Below, piece by piece: positions 55,579 through 64,000 of a DNA stretch of 64,000 bases (the first letter of the stretch is position 1; the number at the start of each line of letters is the position of its first letter). The notes under the pieces were generated by a model that saw nothing but the letters and a program-made list of their open reading frames with translations, was not told the DNA's origin and made no database searches. The DNA comes from Hoeflea sp. IMCC20628 (GTDB lineage Bacteria > Pseudomonadota > Alphaproteobacteria > Rhizobiales > Rhizobiaceae): the NCBI RefSeq assembly GCF_001011155.1, contig NZ_CP011479.1, positions 3,738,501 to 3,802,500 of the forward strand. Direction: 5' to 3'. Both the position numbers and the translations under genes were made by a program.

Positions 55579-56595
55579 TCAGTCTCCCTCATCTTCATAG
55601 CCGACGAGATGCAGCGGCTTGGCCGGAATGCCCTGCATTTCGCACCAGCGCACCAGCGCTTCCTCGCGGCCATGGGTGACCCAGACCTCGCCCGGTGCGA
55701 CTGCCTGGATGGTATCGGCGAGTTCATCCCAGTCGGCATGATCGGAAATTATCAACGGCAACTCCACCCCTCGCTGACGTGCACGCGCCCTCACCTGCAT
55801 CCAGCCCGAAGCGAAGCTGACCAGCGGATCGGGAAAGCGGCGGGCCCATTTGTCACCGAAGGCTGACGGCGGACCAAGCACGATGGCGCCGGCGAAATCG
55901 CCCTTGGCGCCATTTTCGATCGTGGCCGGGCGCAAGTCGCCCAGCGCAATGCCCTGGGTTTCATAATAATCACAAAGCTTTTGCAGCGCGCCATGAATGT
56001 ACAGTGGCTGATGATAACCGGCATCGCGGATCAGCCGGATCACCCGCTGCGCCTTGCCCAGCGAATAGACCCCGATCAGATGGGCCCGATCAGGGTTGCG
56101 GCTGACGGATCGCAGCAAGCGGTTGATTTCATGGCCCGCGTCAGGATGGCGGAACACCGGCAAGGCAAAGGTCGCCTCGGTGATGAAGACATCGCAAGCC
56201 ACCGGCTCGAAGGTGGCGCAGGTCGGGTCCGGCCTCGGTTTATAGTCTCCTGAGGCGACGATGCGCAGACCGTTCATCTCGACGGAAATCTGCGCCGAGC
56301 CCAACACGTGGCCCGCAGGGTGAAACCTGACCGTTACATCCTTGATGCGGGTGGTTTCACCCCAACCAGCGGCTTGCGTTTCCCGGGCGTGGTCGGCACC
56401 GTAGCGGATTGCCATGATGTCGAGCGTTTCCGGTGTCGCCAGAACATGGTCGTGACCGGCTCGGGCATGATCTGCATGGCCATGGGTTATCAGCGCCCGG
56501 TCGACATTGCGCACCGGATCTATGAAAAAATCGCCCGGCGGGCAGTAGAGGCCTTCTCGGCGGGGGATAAGCAGGTCTTCGGGTCTCATGGTCAT
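55579..56595 (-). CDS. Ligase-associated metallo-beta-lactamase-fold DNA exonuclease
   Basis: The 338-aa protein has the metallo-beta-lactamase HGHADH motif (residues 38-43) and other metal ligands (HPAGHVLGSAQ; ASGDY), with a beta-CASP-like insert. ATG at 56595 or 56589 starts it. This is the SNM1/Pso2-like exonuclease that is fused or linked to ATP-dependent ligases in bacteria. It processes DNA ends before ligation. It is upstream of the ligase in the same operon. Confidence 0.9.
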   Translation of the reverse strand: MTMRPEDLLIPRREGLYCPPGDFFIDPVRNVDRALITHGHADHARAGHDHVLATPETLDIMAIRYGADHARETQAAGWGETTRIKDVTVRFHPAGHVLGSAQISVEMNGLRIVASGDYKPRPDPTCATFEPVACDVFITEATFALPVFRHPDAGHEINRLLRSVSRNPDRAHLIGVYSLGKAQRVIRLIRDAGYHQPLYIHGALQKLCDYYETQGIALGDLRPATIENGAKGDFAGAIVLGPPSAFGDKWARRFPDPLVSFASGWMQVRARARQRGVELPLIISDHADWDELADTIQAVAPGEVWVTHGREEALVRWCEMQGIPAKPLHLVGYEDEGD

Positions 56596-56692
56596 GACAT
56601 CAAGTTAGGGCGGTGCCGGGCCAAGTAAAAGGGCTTGCCTTTACCGCGCGACGGCACCATAGGCAGGGTCCCTCTTACGCTTCCGGCTCCCA

Positions 56693-57694
56693 TTGACATC
56701 TCACCAGCTTTCCTCGGGCGATCTGACTGCCGATCGCCGCGCCCACTATGCTCACCTGTATGCCGAGGCCGACGATCTGGGTGCGGCTGTGGATTTGCAG
56801 GTTCAGGCGCTGGAACTCGCGCCCAACTGGGCTGCAGGCTGGCACGGGCTTGGCGGCTACCGGGAAAAGGCCGGCGATCTGGCGGGCGCTGCCGTAGCCT
56901 GGCGCAAGGTGCTGACGCTTGCACCGGTCGACATTTTCGGCGCCGGCCTGAAACTGTCGCTGACCGGTCAGGCTGCGGCACCGTCGATCCCGCCAGCCGA
57001 ATATGTCGAAGCGCTGTTTGATGGCTATTCAGACCGTTTTGACACAGCACTGCTTGAAGACCTCGGCTATTGCGTGCCGGAGCGGCTGACAATGCTGCTT
57101 GGTGACGTCGCAGGTGCAGAGACGCAATTTGCCAAGGTGATCGATCTTGGGTGCGGCACCGGGCTGTTCGGAGAGCGTATCCGCAGCAGAACCTCCTGGC
57201 TCGAAGGTTACGACCTGTCGCAGGGCATGTTGAGCAAGGCCTTCGACAAAGGCGTTTATGATCGCCTTGGGCAGGCTGACATTCTCCATGGCATCGCCGC
57301 TGCACGCCTGAAGAATGCAAAACCAGCAGATCTGGTCGCCGCAGCCGATGTTTTTGCCTATTTTGGCGATCTTGATGGCGTGCTCGGCATTGCCTCGGGC
57401 CTGACCACCCCTGGCGGGTTGATGGCCTTTTCCTGCGAGGCAGGGGTGGATGGGGTCGACTGGCTGCTGCAGTCCTCCTTGCGCTATTGCCACAGCGAAA
57501 GCTATCTGCGGTTGCTTGCCGAGCGGCACGGCCTCAGCATCGAGCGGCTCGATCGGGAAGCAATCCGGCGTGATGGCGCAAACGTCATCACCGGACTCCT
57601 TGTGATCGCTCGCAAACAGTCTGACGCCGGCCTTCGGTCGGTCGTCCCGCCTGCGCTGGCGAAGACAAGCACTGCGGGTGCTGAGAAGCACTGA
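56693..57694 (+). CDS. SAM-dependent methyltransferase with N-terminal TPR-like helices
   Basis: The 333-aa protein starts at TTG 56693 (no ATG in range). Residues 15-90 are two tetratricopeptide-like repeats (AVDLQVQALELAPNWAAGWHGLG; AVAWRKVLTLAP), followed by a class I methyltransferase with VIDLGCGTGLFGE as SAM site and DLVAAADVFAYFGDL as motif IV region. The substrate is unknown. It lies between the exonuclease (divergent) and the helicase (same strand, overlapping frames near 57678-57694), which may be coincidence or co-expression with repair genes. Confidence 0.82.
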   Translation: MTSHQLSSGDLTADRRAHYAHLYAEADDLGAAVDLQVQALELAPNWAAGWHGLGGYREKAGDLAGAAVAWRKVLTLAPVDIFGAGLKLSLTGQAAAPSIPPAEYVEALFDGYSDRFDTALLEDLGYCVPERLTMLLGDVAGAETQFAKVIDLGCGTGLFGERIRSRTSWLEGYDLSQGMLSKAFDKGVYDRLGQADILHGIAAARLKNAKPADLVAAADVFAYFGDLDGVLGIASGLTTPGGLMAFSCEAGVDGVDWLLQSSLRYCHSESYLRLLAERHGLSIERLDREAIRRDGANVITGLLVIARKQSDAGLRSVVPPALAKTSTAGAEKH

Positions 57695-57737
57695 GAGACG
57701 CTCAACTCTCTTCGGCTGTCGCCAGACGGTATTTTGG

Positions 57738-60326
57738 ATGACTGGCTCGGCCTGCTTGGAGAGTGACCGCGGCTGCACTACATTGACGAATGTGAAAGCT
57801 GAATCCATACCTGACATCGACAATCCGGGATTTATATTGCCCGAGCCGTTTCTCGGCTGGTTCGCCAGCCGTGGCTGGCAGCCGCGCGCGCATCAGCTGG
57901 AGCTGCTGGCGGAGACTGGCAATGGAGGATCAATGCTGCTGATTGCACCGACGGGCGCAGGCAAGACATTGGCCGGCTTTCTGCCGAGCCTGACTGAACT
58001 CACCACGCGCGGCAAACCCAAACCCGGTGCTGCCGGCTTCAGATCGCTGCACACGCTTTACATCTCGCCGCTCAAAGCGCTGGCAGTCGACATTGAGCGT
58101 AACCTGGCGCGGCCGGTCGAGGAAATGGGTCTGCCGGTGCGGATCGAAACCCGGACCGGCGACACGCCGCAGTCCAAACGTGCCCGGCAGCGCAGTGATC
58201 CACCCGATATTCTGCTGACCACGCCGGAGCAGGTGTCCCTGTTGATCGCCAATCAACACGCAGAGAGGCTGTTTGCCGGTCTGCGCTATGTGATCTTTGA
58301 TGAGCTGCATTCGCTGATCGCCTCCAAACGCGGGCATCTGCTGTCACTGGCGCTGGCCCGACTGCGCAAGCTGGCTCCCGGATTGCGCACCATTGGGCTG
58401 TCGGCGACAGTGGCTGATCCGGAAGAGCTGCAGCGCTGGCTGGTGCCGCAATCAAACGTCATGGACGAGCTTGCCGGACGCATCACAGTCACCGGCGGGG
58501 CGAGCCCGGTGATCACCATTCTCGAAAGCGCCGAGCGCATTCCCTGGTCGGGTCATTCGGCGCGCTACGCCATTCCCGACGTATACAAAACCATCAAGGA
58601 CCACCGCACCACGCTGGTCTTCGTCAACACCCGTAGTCAGGCTGAACTTCTGTTTCAGGAGTTGTGGCGGATCAATGACGACAGCCTGCCGATCGCCCTG
58701 CATCACGGTTCGCTAGATGCGGCGCAGCGGCGGCGGGTGGAAGCGGCGATGGGTCGAAATGAGCTGCGCGCCGTTGTCGCCACCTCGACACTGGATCTGG
58801 GGATCGACTGGGGGGATGTCGATCTGGTCGTGCATGTCGGCGCGCCCAAGGGCGCCAGCCGGCTGGCGCAGCGGATCGGTCGCGCCAACCACCGCATGGA
58901 CGAACCGAGCCGGGCGATCCTGACACCGGCCAACCGGTTTGAAGTGCTCGAATGCCAGGCGGCGATTGACGCCAATTATGTCGGCGCCCAGGACACGCCG
59001 TCGGGGGGAGATGGCGGACTCGACGTGCTGGCCCAGCATGTGCTCGGCATGGCGGCAGCCGCGCCCTTTGATGCGGACGAACTCTTTGCGGAAGTGACCA
59101 GCGCCTCACCCTATGCCTGGCTCGACCGCGAGACCTTCGACAAGGTGATCGAGTTTGTCGCCACCGGCGGCTATGCGCTCAAAAGCTATGACCGCTACGC
59201 CCGGATCCGCAAGCGCGCCGACGGGCTGTGGCGGATCTCCAATCCGCAGGTAGCGCAGCAATACCGGCTCAATATCGGCACCATCATCGAGGCGCCGATG
59301 CTCAATGTGCGGATGACCAGCCGCAAGAACGGGGCGCTGTCAGGGCGCGGTGGCCCGCCGCTGGGCAAGGTCGAGGAGTACTTTCTCGAAACCCTGGCGC
59401 CGGGCGACACGTTCCTGTTTTCGGGAAAAATTCTCAGATTTGAGGGCATCCGCGAAAACGAATGCCTGGTCTCCAAGGCCTGGGATCAGGATCCGAAGGT
59501 GCCTGCCTATGCCGGCGGCAAATTTCCGCTGTCGACCTATCTGGCCGAAGGCGTACGCGCCATGATCGCCGATCCGGACAAATGGGGTGCACTTCCCGAT
59601 CAGGTGTCGGACTGGCTGCGGATGCAACAGCAGGTTTCGCAACTGCCAGCCAAGGACAGCCTGCTGATCGAAACCTTTCCGCGGGCCGAGCCGCACTACA
59701 TGGTGCTTTACCCGTTTGAAGGCCGGGTCGCGCACCAGACGCTGGGCATGCTGTTGACGCGGCGGCTGGAGCGGATGGGGGCGCAGCCACTGGGATTTGT
59801 GGCGACTGATTATTCGCTGGCCGTCTGGGGGCTGGAAGACATGGGCGCGATGATTTCCAACGGGCGGCTGGATCTCGGCCAATTGTTTGACGAGGACATG
59901 CTCGGCGACGATCTTGATGCGTGGCTGAACGAATCCTGGCTGCTCAAGCGCACCTTCCGGGCTTGCGCGGTGATCTCCGGGCTGATCGAGCGGCGTCATC
60001 CCGGCAAGGAAAAAACCGGCCGCCAGGTCACGGTCTCTGCCGACCTGATCTACGACGTTCTCAGAAGCCATGAACCCGATCATATTCTGCTGCAGGCAAC
60101 CCGCGCGGATGCGGCACAAGGGCTTTTGGATATTCACCGGCTCGGTATTATGCTGAAGCGAATCAAAGGCCATATCCGGCACCGGCCGCTTGATCGGATC
60201 TCGCCGCTGGCGGTTCCGATCATGCTGGAAATCGGCCGTGAACCGGTCACCGGCGAGGCGCATGAGAGCATTTTGGCTGAAGCCGCGGAAGACCTGCTTG
60301 CCGAGGCGCAACCCCCTGGGTCCTGA
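57738..60326 (+). CDS. Ligase-associated DEXH-box (Lhr-like) DNA helicase
   Basis: The protein is about 862 aa from the only ATG in this part (57738); GTG 57678, TTG 57783 and GTG 57792 are alternatives, the last two fitting family lengths best. It has Walker A APTGAGKTLAGF, DELH box (VIFDELHSL), motif III LSATV and the C-terminal helicase ATSTLDLGIDWGDVD plus RIGRANHR. A long Lhr-type C-terminal extension follows. It unwinds DNA in the ligase-associated repair system. It runs into pdeM after 21 bp. Confidence 0.93.
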   Translation: MTGSACLESDRGCTTLTNVKAESIPDIDNPGFILPEPFLGWFASRGWQPRAHQLELLAETGNGGSMLLIAPTGAGKTLAGFLPSLTELTTRGKPKPGAAGFRSLHTLYISPLKALAVDIERNLARPVEEMGLPVRIETRTGDTPQSKRARQRSDPPDILLTTPEQVSLLIANQHAERLFAGLRYVIFDELHSLIASKRGHLLSLALARLRKLAPGLRTIGLSATVADPEELQRWLVPQSNVMDELAGRITVTGGASPVITILESAERIPWSGHSARYAIPDVYKTIKDHRTTLVFVNTRSQAELLFQELWRINDDSLPIALHHGSLDAAQRRRVEAAMGRNELRAVVATSTLDLGIDWGDVDLVVHVGAPKGASRLAQRIGRANHRMDEPSRAILTPANRFEVLECQAAIDANYVGAQDTPSGGDGGLDVLAQHVLGMAAAAPFDADELFAEVTSASPYAWLDRETFDKVIEFVATGGYALKSYDRYARIRKRADGLWRISNPQVAQQYRLNIGTIIEAPMLNVRMTSRKNGALSGRGGPPLGKVEEYFLETLAPGDTFLFSGKILRFEGIRENECLVSKAWDQDPKVPAYAGGKFPLSTYLAEGVRAMIADPDKWGALPDQVSDWLRMQQQVSQLPAKDSLLIETFPRAEPHYMVLYPFEGRVAHQTLGMLLTRRLERMGAQPLGFVATDYSLAVWGLEDMGAMISNGRLDLGQLFDEDMLGDDLDAWLNESWLLKRTFRACAVISGLIERRHPGKEKTGRQVTVSADLIYDVLRSHEPDHILLQATRADAAQGLLDIHRLGIMLKRIKGHIRHRPLDRISPLAVPIMLEIGREPVTGEAHESILAEAAEDLLAEAQPPGS

Positions 60327-60347
60327 CCCTATTTGAAGGAAGCAGCC

Positions 60348-61076
60348 ATGCACGGCGCGACTGCGGCGCTCGGAACAGATCCGGGAAAGACCGGATCATC
60401 GACGATCGAATTCGACGTCCACGGCACCGCAGTGAGCTGCGACTGCGCCGGCGTGCTGTGGCTGCCTGACAGCGGTGCGCTGGTGGTCTCCGATCTGCAT
60501 CTGGAAAAGGGCGCCGCCTTTGCCCGCCGCGGCATGTTGTTGCCACCCTATGATACCGCCGCCACCCTGGCCCGGCTTGGCGAGGTGGTTGCGCGCTACA
60601 ATCCACGCCTTGTGATCAGCCTGGGCGACAGCTTTCATGACCGGAGCGGCTCGCGGCACCTGCCCGATTGCTACCGTGACGACTTGAAGGCACTTCAGCA
60701 AGGCAGGGAATGGATCTGGATCGAGGGCAATCATGACCCCGATCGTCCGGAAGAACTCAGCGGCGCATGGTGCAGCGAACTCCACATTGAAACCCTGGTG
60801 TTTCGCCACGAGCCCAAATACGGCATCGCGGACGGAGAAATAGCCGGACACCTGCATCCGGCAGCGCGCGTGGTGCGACGCGGCAAGGGCGTGCGCCGGC
60901 CGTGTTTTGCAAGCGATGGAAAACGTCTTTTGATGCCGGCCTTTGGATCGACCACCGGCGGGCTGGAACTGCGCCACCCGGCCATGCGTGGCTTGTTTGC
61001 CCAGAGCGAGCTGATCGCTCATCTGATCGGCCGCGACCGGATCTATTCCGTCGCCTTCAACCGCATGAATGGCTGA
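60348..61076 (+). CDS. pdeM: Ligase-associated DNA-damage-response phosphoesterase PdeM
   Basis: The start is at ATG 60348 because GAAGGAAG precedes it. The roughly 242-aa calcineurin-like metallophosphoesterase has SDLHLEKG, LGDSFHD, EGNHDPD and GHLHP, the metal-binding motifs. Family members are endonucleases that work with the ligase, exonuclease and helicase in a conserved four-gene repair cluster. It is the last gene of the plus-strand unit. Confidence 0.93.
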   Translation: MHGATAALGTDPGKTGSSTIEFDVHGTAVSCDCAGVLWLPDSGALVVSDLHLEKGAAFARRGMLLPPYDTAATLARLGEVVARYNPRLVISLGDSFHDRSGSRHLPDCYRDDLKALQQGREWIWIEGNHDPDRPEELSGAWCSELHIETLVFRHEPKYGIADGEIAGHLHPAARVVRRGKGVRRPCFASDGKRLLMPAFGSTTGGLELRHPAMRGLFAQSELIAHLIGRDRIYSVAFNRMNG

Positions 61077-61124
61077 TTACTGCCGTTCCGGCTCGCACGC
61101 TTTGCGGATTCTTGAAGCCTGCCA

Positions 61125-61931
61125 TCAATCCCTACGGAATATCACGCTTCCCAACCATCCGGTCAGGGTGGCGAGAAGAACGGCAAGGATGCCGTAGACC
61201 AGCGGATAAACATGCGCCAGATTGTAGATGAACTGCTCAGCACCAGTTTTGACAACCCGAAGCGGTATGATTTTTTCCATGACGAACTGGTCGTTCTTGA
61301 AAAGCACAGCGCGGACCTTGTGATGACCAACCGGGATGTTGGCCGGAAGTCGCACGGTGGCGCGAAACAGCGCCTTGGAAATAAACTGAACGCCCGTCGG
61401 AGCGCGCTGATACAGCCCGCTGGCCTGCTTGATGCGGCGGAGCGCATCGCGAAAATCAGTCAGCCGGGACCCGTCACCGACAGCGCCTGTCGGAACAAGA
61501 CGAATATTGTTGATGCCGATATCACGGGAAGCAAGCTCCATCAGATTGGCAATGTCTGCCAAAGGCCGGGTGCTTGACATGGAATAGGACGCCGGGATCG
61601 GCTCAAAGCGGATCGAATGCCGGTTCATCCAAATCCCTGCGACGCGTTCCTTGCGCCGGACGGTGGTCGGCTTGCGCGGCCCCTCAAGTGCTACCACAAC
61701 ATCATAGGCAAATGTCGCCAGCAGCAATTCGTCAGCACCATCTATCGCGCCGAAAACAGTGATGTCGGCACCCGAAAAATCAGACGTGATGGCAATTTCG
61801 TTGGTCGAAATGCCGATATTGATCCGCTCGGAAAATTTGTCGTTGATCGTCACCGTGTGATCGGCCAACTGGGCCGTGACCGGAAAGCCGGAGAGCAGGA
61901 ACGCAAAAATCGTCGACACAAACGTGCGCAT
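61125..61931 (-). CDS. TIGR02186-like membrane protein
   Basis: The 268-aa protein has an N-terminal signal-like helix (FVSTIFAFLLSGFPVTAQ), an extended beta-rich extracytoplasmic part, and one C-terminal membrane helix (LVYGILAVLLATLTGWLGSVIF). It matches my memory of the alphaproteobacterial family TIGR02186. It overlaps the TauE stop by one base and is probably co-expressed with the exporter, possibly as an accessory. Function unknown. Confidence 0.85.
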   Translation of the reverse strand: MRTFVSTIFAFLLSGFPVTAQLADHTVTINDKFSERINIGISTNEIAITSDFSGADITVFGAIDGADELLLATFAYDVVVALEGPRKPTTVRRKERVAGIWMNRHSIRFEPIPASYSMSSTRPLADIANLMELASRDIGINNIRLVPTGAVGDGSRLTDFRDALRRIKQASGLYQRAPTGVQFISKALFRATVRLPANIPVGHHKVRAVLFKNDQFVMEKIIPLRVVKTGAEQFIYNLAHVYPLVYGILAVLLATLTGWLGSVIFRRD

Positions 61932-62857
61932 CAGAACCCGAAGCTCCCGCTGATCACCGAATAGACTTCGTCAGGCGGCAATATCAATCCGAACCCCAGG
62001 CGAATGCCGACACCCAGAACCAGCAGCGCCAGGCCGGCACGAAGTTGCTCGCCACGCATTTTCTGGCCAACGCGGACGCCGTATTGCGCGCCGATCACGC
62101 CGGCGAACATCAGCAGCCAGGCCAGTACGATATCAACCGAAAAGTTGGTTGCCGCCTGGACGACGGTGGTAAACGCGGTGACGAAAATGATCTGAAACAA
62201 CGATGTCCCGATCACCACATTGGTCGGAATGCGCAGCAGATAGATCATGGCCGGCACCATGATGAAGCCGCCGCCGACCCCCATGACGGAAGTCAGGATA
62301 CCAATTGCAAACCCCAGCAGGACAACAGGAATGGCGCTGAGATAAAGTTTGGAGCGCTTGAACCGCATCTTGAACGGCAGGCGGTGCACCCAATTGTGCT
62401 GTCCAGGCTTGCGCATCGATATCGGTTGGTTCTTGGACGCACGCCGCATGGAATTGACGCTCTCCCACAGCATCAGCCCACCAATCGATCCGAGGAATAC
62501 CACGTAGAGCAGCGAAATGATCAGATCGAGCTGACCAAGCCGGCGCAGCATCGAAAATATCTGAATGCCGACCGTCGCGCCGACAAGACCGCCGGCAAGA
62601 AGAACAAGCCCGAGCTTGATATCGAGCGTGCCGCGCCGGAAATGCGCCAGCGCTCCTGAAACCGAGGAGGCGACAACCTGATTGGCGCCGGTGGCGACAG
62701 CCACGGCCGGCGGGATATTGTAGAAAATCAAGAGCGGTGTGATCAGGAACCCGCCGCCAACCCCGAACATGCCGGACAAGAACCCCACCGCCGCGCCCAT
62801 CCCGAGGATGACGAAAACGTTGACCGACAATTCAGCGATCGGAAGGTAGATACTCAC
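61931..62857 (-). CDS. TauE/SafE-family sulfite/organosulfonate exporter
   Basis: The 308-aa protein has about eight transmembrane helices and the TauE/SafE duplicated GVGGGFLITPLLI and GVGGGFIMVPAMI blocks. It exports anions such as sulfite or sulfoacetate. It forms an operon with the TIGR02186-like gene, a pairing seen in many alphaproteobacteria. Confidence 0.9.
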   Translation of the reverse strand: MSIYLPIAELSVNVFVILGMGAAVGFLSGMFGVGGGFLITPLLIFYNIPPAVAVATGANQVVASSVSGALAHFRRGTLDIKLGLVLLAGGLVGATVGIQIFSMLRRLGQLDLIISLLYVVFLGSIGGLMLWESVNSMRRASKNQPISMRKPGQHNWVHRLPFKMRFKRSKLYLSAIPVVLLGFAIGILTSVMGVGGGFIMVPAMIYLLRIPTNVVIGTSLFQIIFVTAFTTVVQAATNFSVDIVLAWLLMFAGVIGAQYGVRVGQKMRGEQLRAGLALLVLGVGIRLGFGLILPPDEVYSVISGSFGF

Positions 62858-63083
62858 CTGGCGCCCCCGGGCGGGAAAGGCTGGGAAGGGTTAAGCCGGA
62901 ACAGACCCGACAAGGCGGTATTGCGCGTTTCGATCGCGCGAGTCAAATCGGTTGGTATGTTCTTGAAACAGTAGCTGATTGCGGAACCGCCTTTTCATCC
63001 GCAGCAATGTTCGATTGCTGCGGCGAGAGAGCATTTTGTGGTCAGACACTTCGGCACGTCCCGTCTGAAATCGCGCTGACAGT

Positions 63084-64000
63084 CTAGCCGTTGCGTTCAA
63101 GCAATTCCTTGACCAGCTCGTCGTCGATTTCTCCGGTGGCTTCCATCCCGACCGAGGATTGGAAAGCCTTGATCGCCGCCGTGGTCTTTTTGCCCATGAG
63201 GCCGTCAGGCTTGCCGGCATCAAAGCCATTGTTGTTGAGGATGGCCTGGATGTTGCGAATTGCCTTGCTCATGTCAACGGCGGCGGTTTCGCCTGATTCA
63301 GCGCCCCATGACACAGGAACTTCAACGCCGTTCACCTCCGGGGCGATTGGCTTGGCGGTCCAGTTGGCGACAGCGGCGCGAGCCGATTCGGCCTGTTCGG
63401 GCCGCAGCGCATTGAACACTTCGTCGCGCTTGACCGCAGCATCCTTGTCGCCGTCATTGGCTGCAATGGCGAACCATTTGTAGGACTGTTCAAGATCCCT
63501 GGTTACACCGTCACCGCGGGCATAGAGAATGGCCAGATTGACCTGGCTGTCGCGGACACCAACCTCGGCCGCGCGATCAAACCATTGTGCCGCGTTGTCG
63601 AAGTCGGGAGCCGGCCCTGCCGTGGCATAGAGCACGGCGAGATTGTGCATGGCACTTGCGTTGCCCTGCTCGGCTGCCATCTGATACCATTTCTTGGCGG
63701 CACCAAGGTCGCGGTCAAGACCGCTTCCCTTCTCGTAGAAATTGGCGATCCGGTACTGCGATGGCGCATGTCCGAGATCGGCTGCGCGCTGGTACCAGTT
63801 GGCAGCCTTATCGAGATCGACGGGAACACCGCGCCCCTCGGTGAAGCGTGCGCCGATTTCGTAAAGGGCCAGTGGATTGCTGGCAGCGGCTGCAGCTTTG
63901 AGTGCGCCGTTTGCCGCGCCTTCTGGCAGCGCTTCCAGATCGGCGGCAAGCGCGGTGTCTAGCGTTGACGCCTGCATTTCAACCGGAGCAATTGCCGCGG
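63084..64000 (-). CDS. SEL1-repeat and peptidoglycan-binding protein, 5'-truncated at window edge (PodJ-like C-terminus)
   Basis: The frame stays open to the window end, so the gene starts beyond 64000; the ATG at 63977 is probably internal. At least four SEL1 (TPR-like) repeats (NPLALYEIGARFTEGRGV; AANWYQRAADLGHAPSQYR; KWYQMAAEQGNASAM; QWFDRAAEVGVRDSQVN) precede a C-terminal peptidoglycan-binding domain (IRNIQAILNNNGFD; IKAFQSSVGMEATGEIDDEL). This ending matches the periplasmic end of rhizobial PodJ, a polar cell-cycle organiser. A different SEL1 protein, such as an ExoR-like one, cannot be excluded. Confidence 0.7.
   Translation of the reverse strand, partial: AAIAPVEMQASTLDTALAADLEALPEGAANGALKAAAAASNPLALYEIGARFTEGRGVPVDLDKAANWYQRAADLGHAPSQYRIANFYEKGSGLDRDLGAAKKWYQMAAEQGNASAMHNLAVLYATAGPAPDFDNAAQWFDRAAEVGVRDSQVNLAILYARGDGVTRDLEQSYKWFAIAANDGDKDAAVKRDEVFNALRPEQAESARAAVANWTAKPIAPEVNGVEVPVSWGAESGETAAVDMSKAIRNIQAILNNNGFDAGKPDGLMGKKTTAAIKAFQSSVGMEATGEIDDELVKELLERNG

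Noticed and set aside
59340-60353. 337-aa minus ORF opposite the helicase
   Set aside because: Antisense shadow; the helicase has all SF2 motifs.
1-64000. CRISPR arrays
   Set aside because: No regularly spaced repeats of 25-40 bp were seen anywhere.

Overview
The right half of the window (about 36.6-64 kb) looks like the chromosome of an alphaproteobacterium of the order Hyphomicrobiales (Rhizobiales), probably Rhizobiaceae or a Hoeflea-like relative. This rests on gene content only: the ligase-associated DNA-repair cluster, a TauE/TIGR02186 pair, a small rhizobial-type membrane protein, a PodJ-like C-terminus and an SSF-type hybrid kinase. The left half (1-36.4 kb) is accessory DNA made of mobile elements and defence genes.

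Layout. 1-6.8 kb: a type I restriction-modification operon (hsdR 3' part, hsdM, hsdS) that runs by ATGA overlaps into a papain-like cysteine peptidase and a GIY-YIG-type protein. 7-9.2 kb: a serine recombinase, RNase HI and a ParB-like protein. 9.6-31.6 kb: a 22-kb segment bounded by an exact 35-bp direct repeat that resembles a tRNA 3' end, with a tyrosine integrase just inside the left copy. I read it as an integrative mobilisable element. Its cargo is a large STAND-like NTPase, a type II (Eco1/St85-like) retron with recognisable msr-msd, a HEPN-motif protein, a mobC-mobA module with a candidate oriT, a possible UDG-fold protein, a SLATT-like 2TM protein coupled to a nucleotidyltransferase, a frameshifted membrane nuclease, and a GAF-PAS-GGDEF-EAL protein. 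A tRNA-Thr(UGU) 3' half with its terminator lies just after the first integrase. 31.6-36.4 kb: a second integrase cut off by an IS3-family element, a decapitated autotransporter and an IS6-family element.

36.6-64 kb holds ordinary chromosomal genes: phospholipase D-like, EEP hydrolase, crotonase, galE, aminotransferase, mscL, a hybrid sensor kinase and a LuxR-type regulator, DUF952, pyrD, MATE exporter, diguanylate cyclase, deacetylase-fold protein, the DNA ligase/exonuclease/DEXH helicase/PdeM cluster (with a methyltransferase inside it), TauE/TIGR02186 and a SEL1/peptidoglycan-binding protein cut by the window edge.

The most notable candidates are: the retron, whose msd lies upstream of a probable TTG start of the toxin gene; the SLATT-nucleotidyltransferase pair; and the type I RM operon extended by a peptidase and a GIY-YIG protein. 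All functional calls come from reading motifs; no database search was possible.
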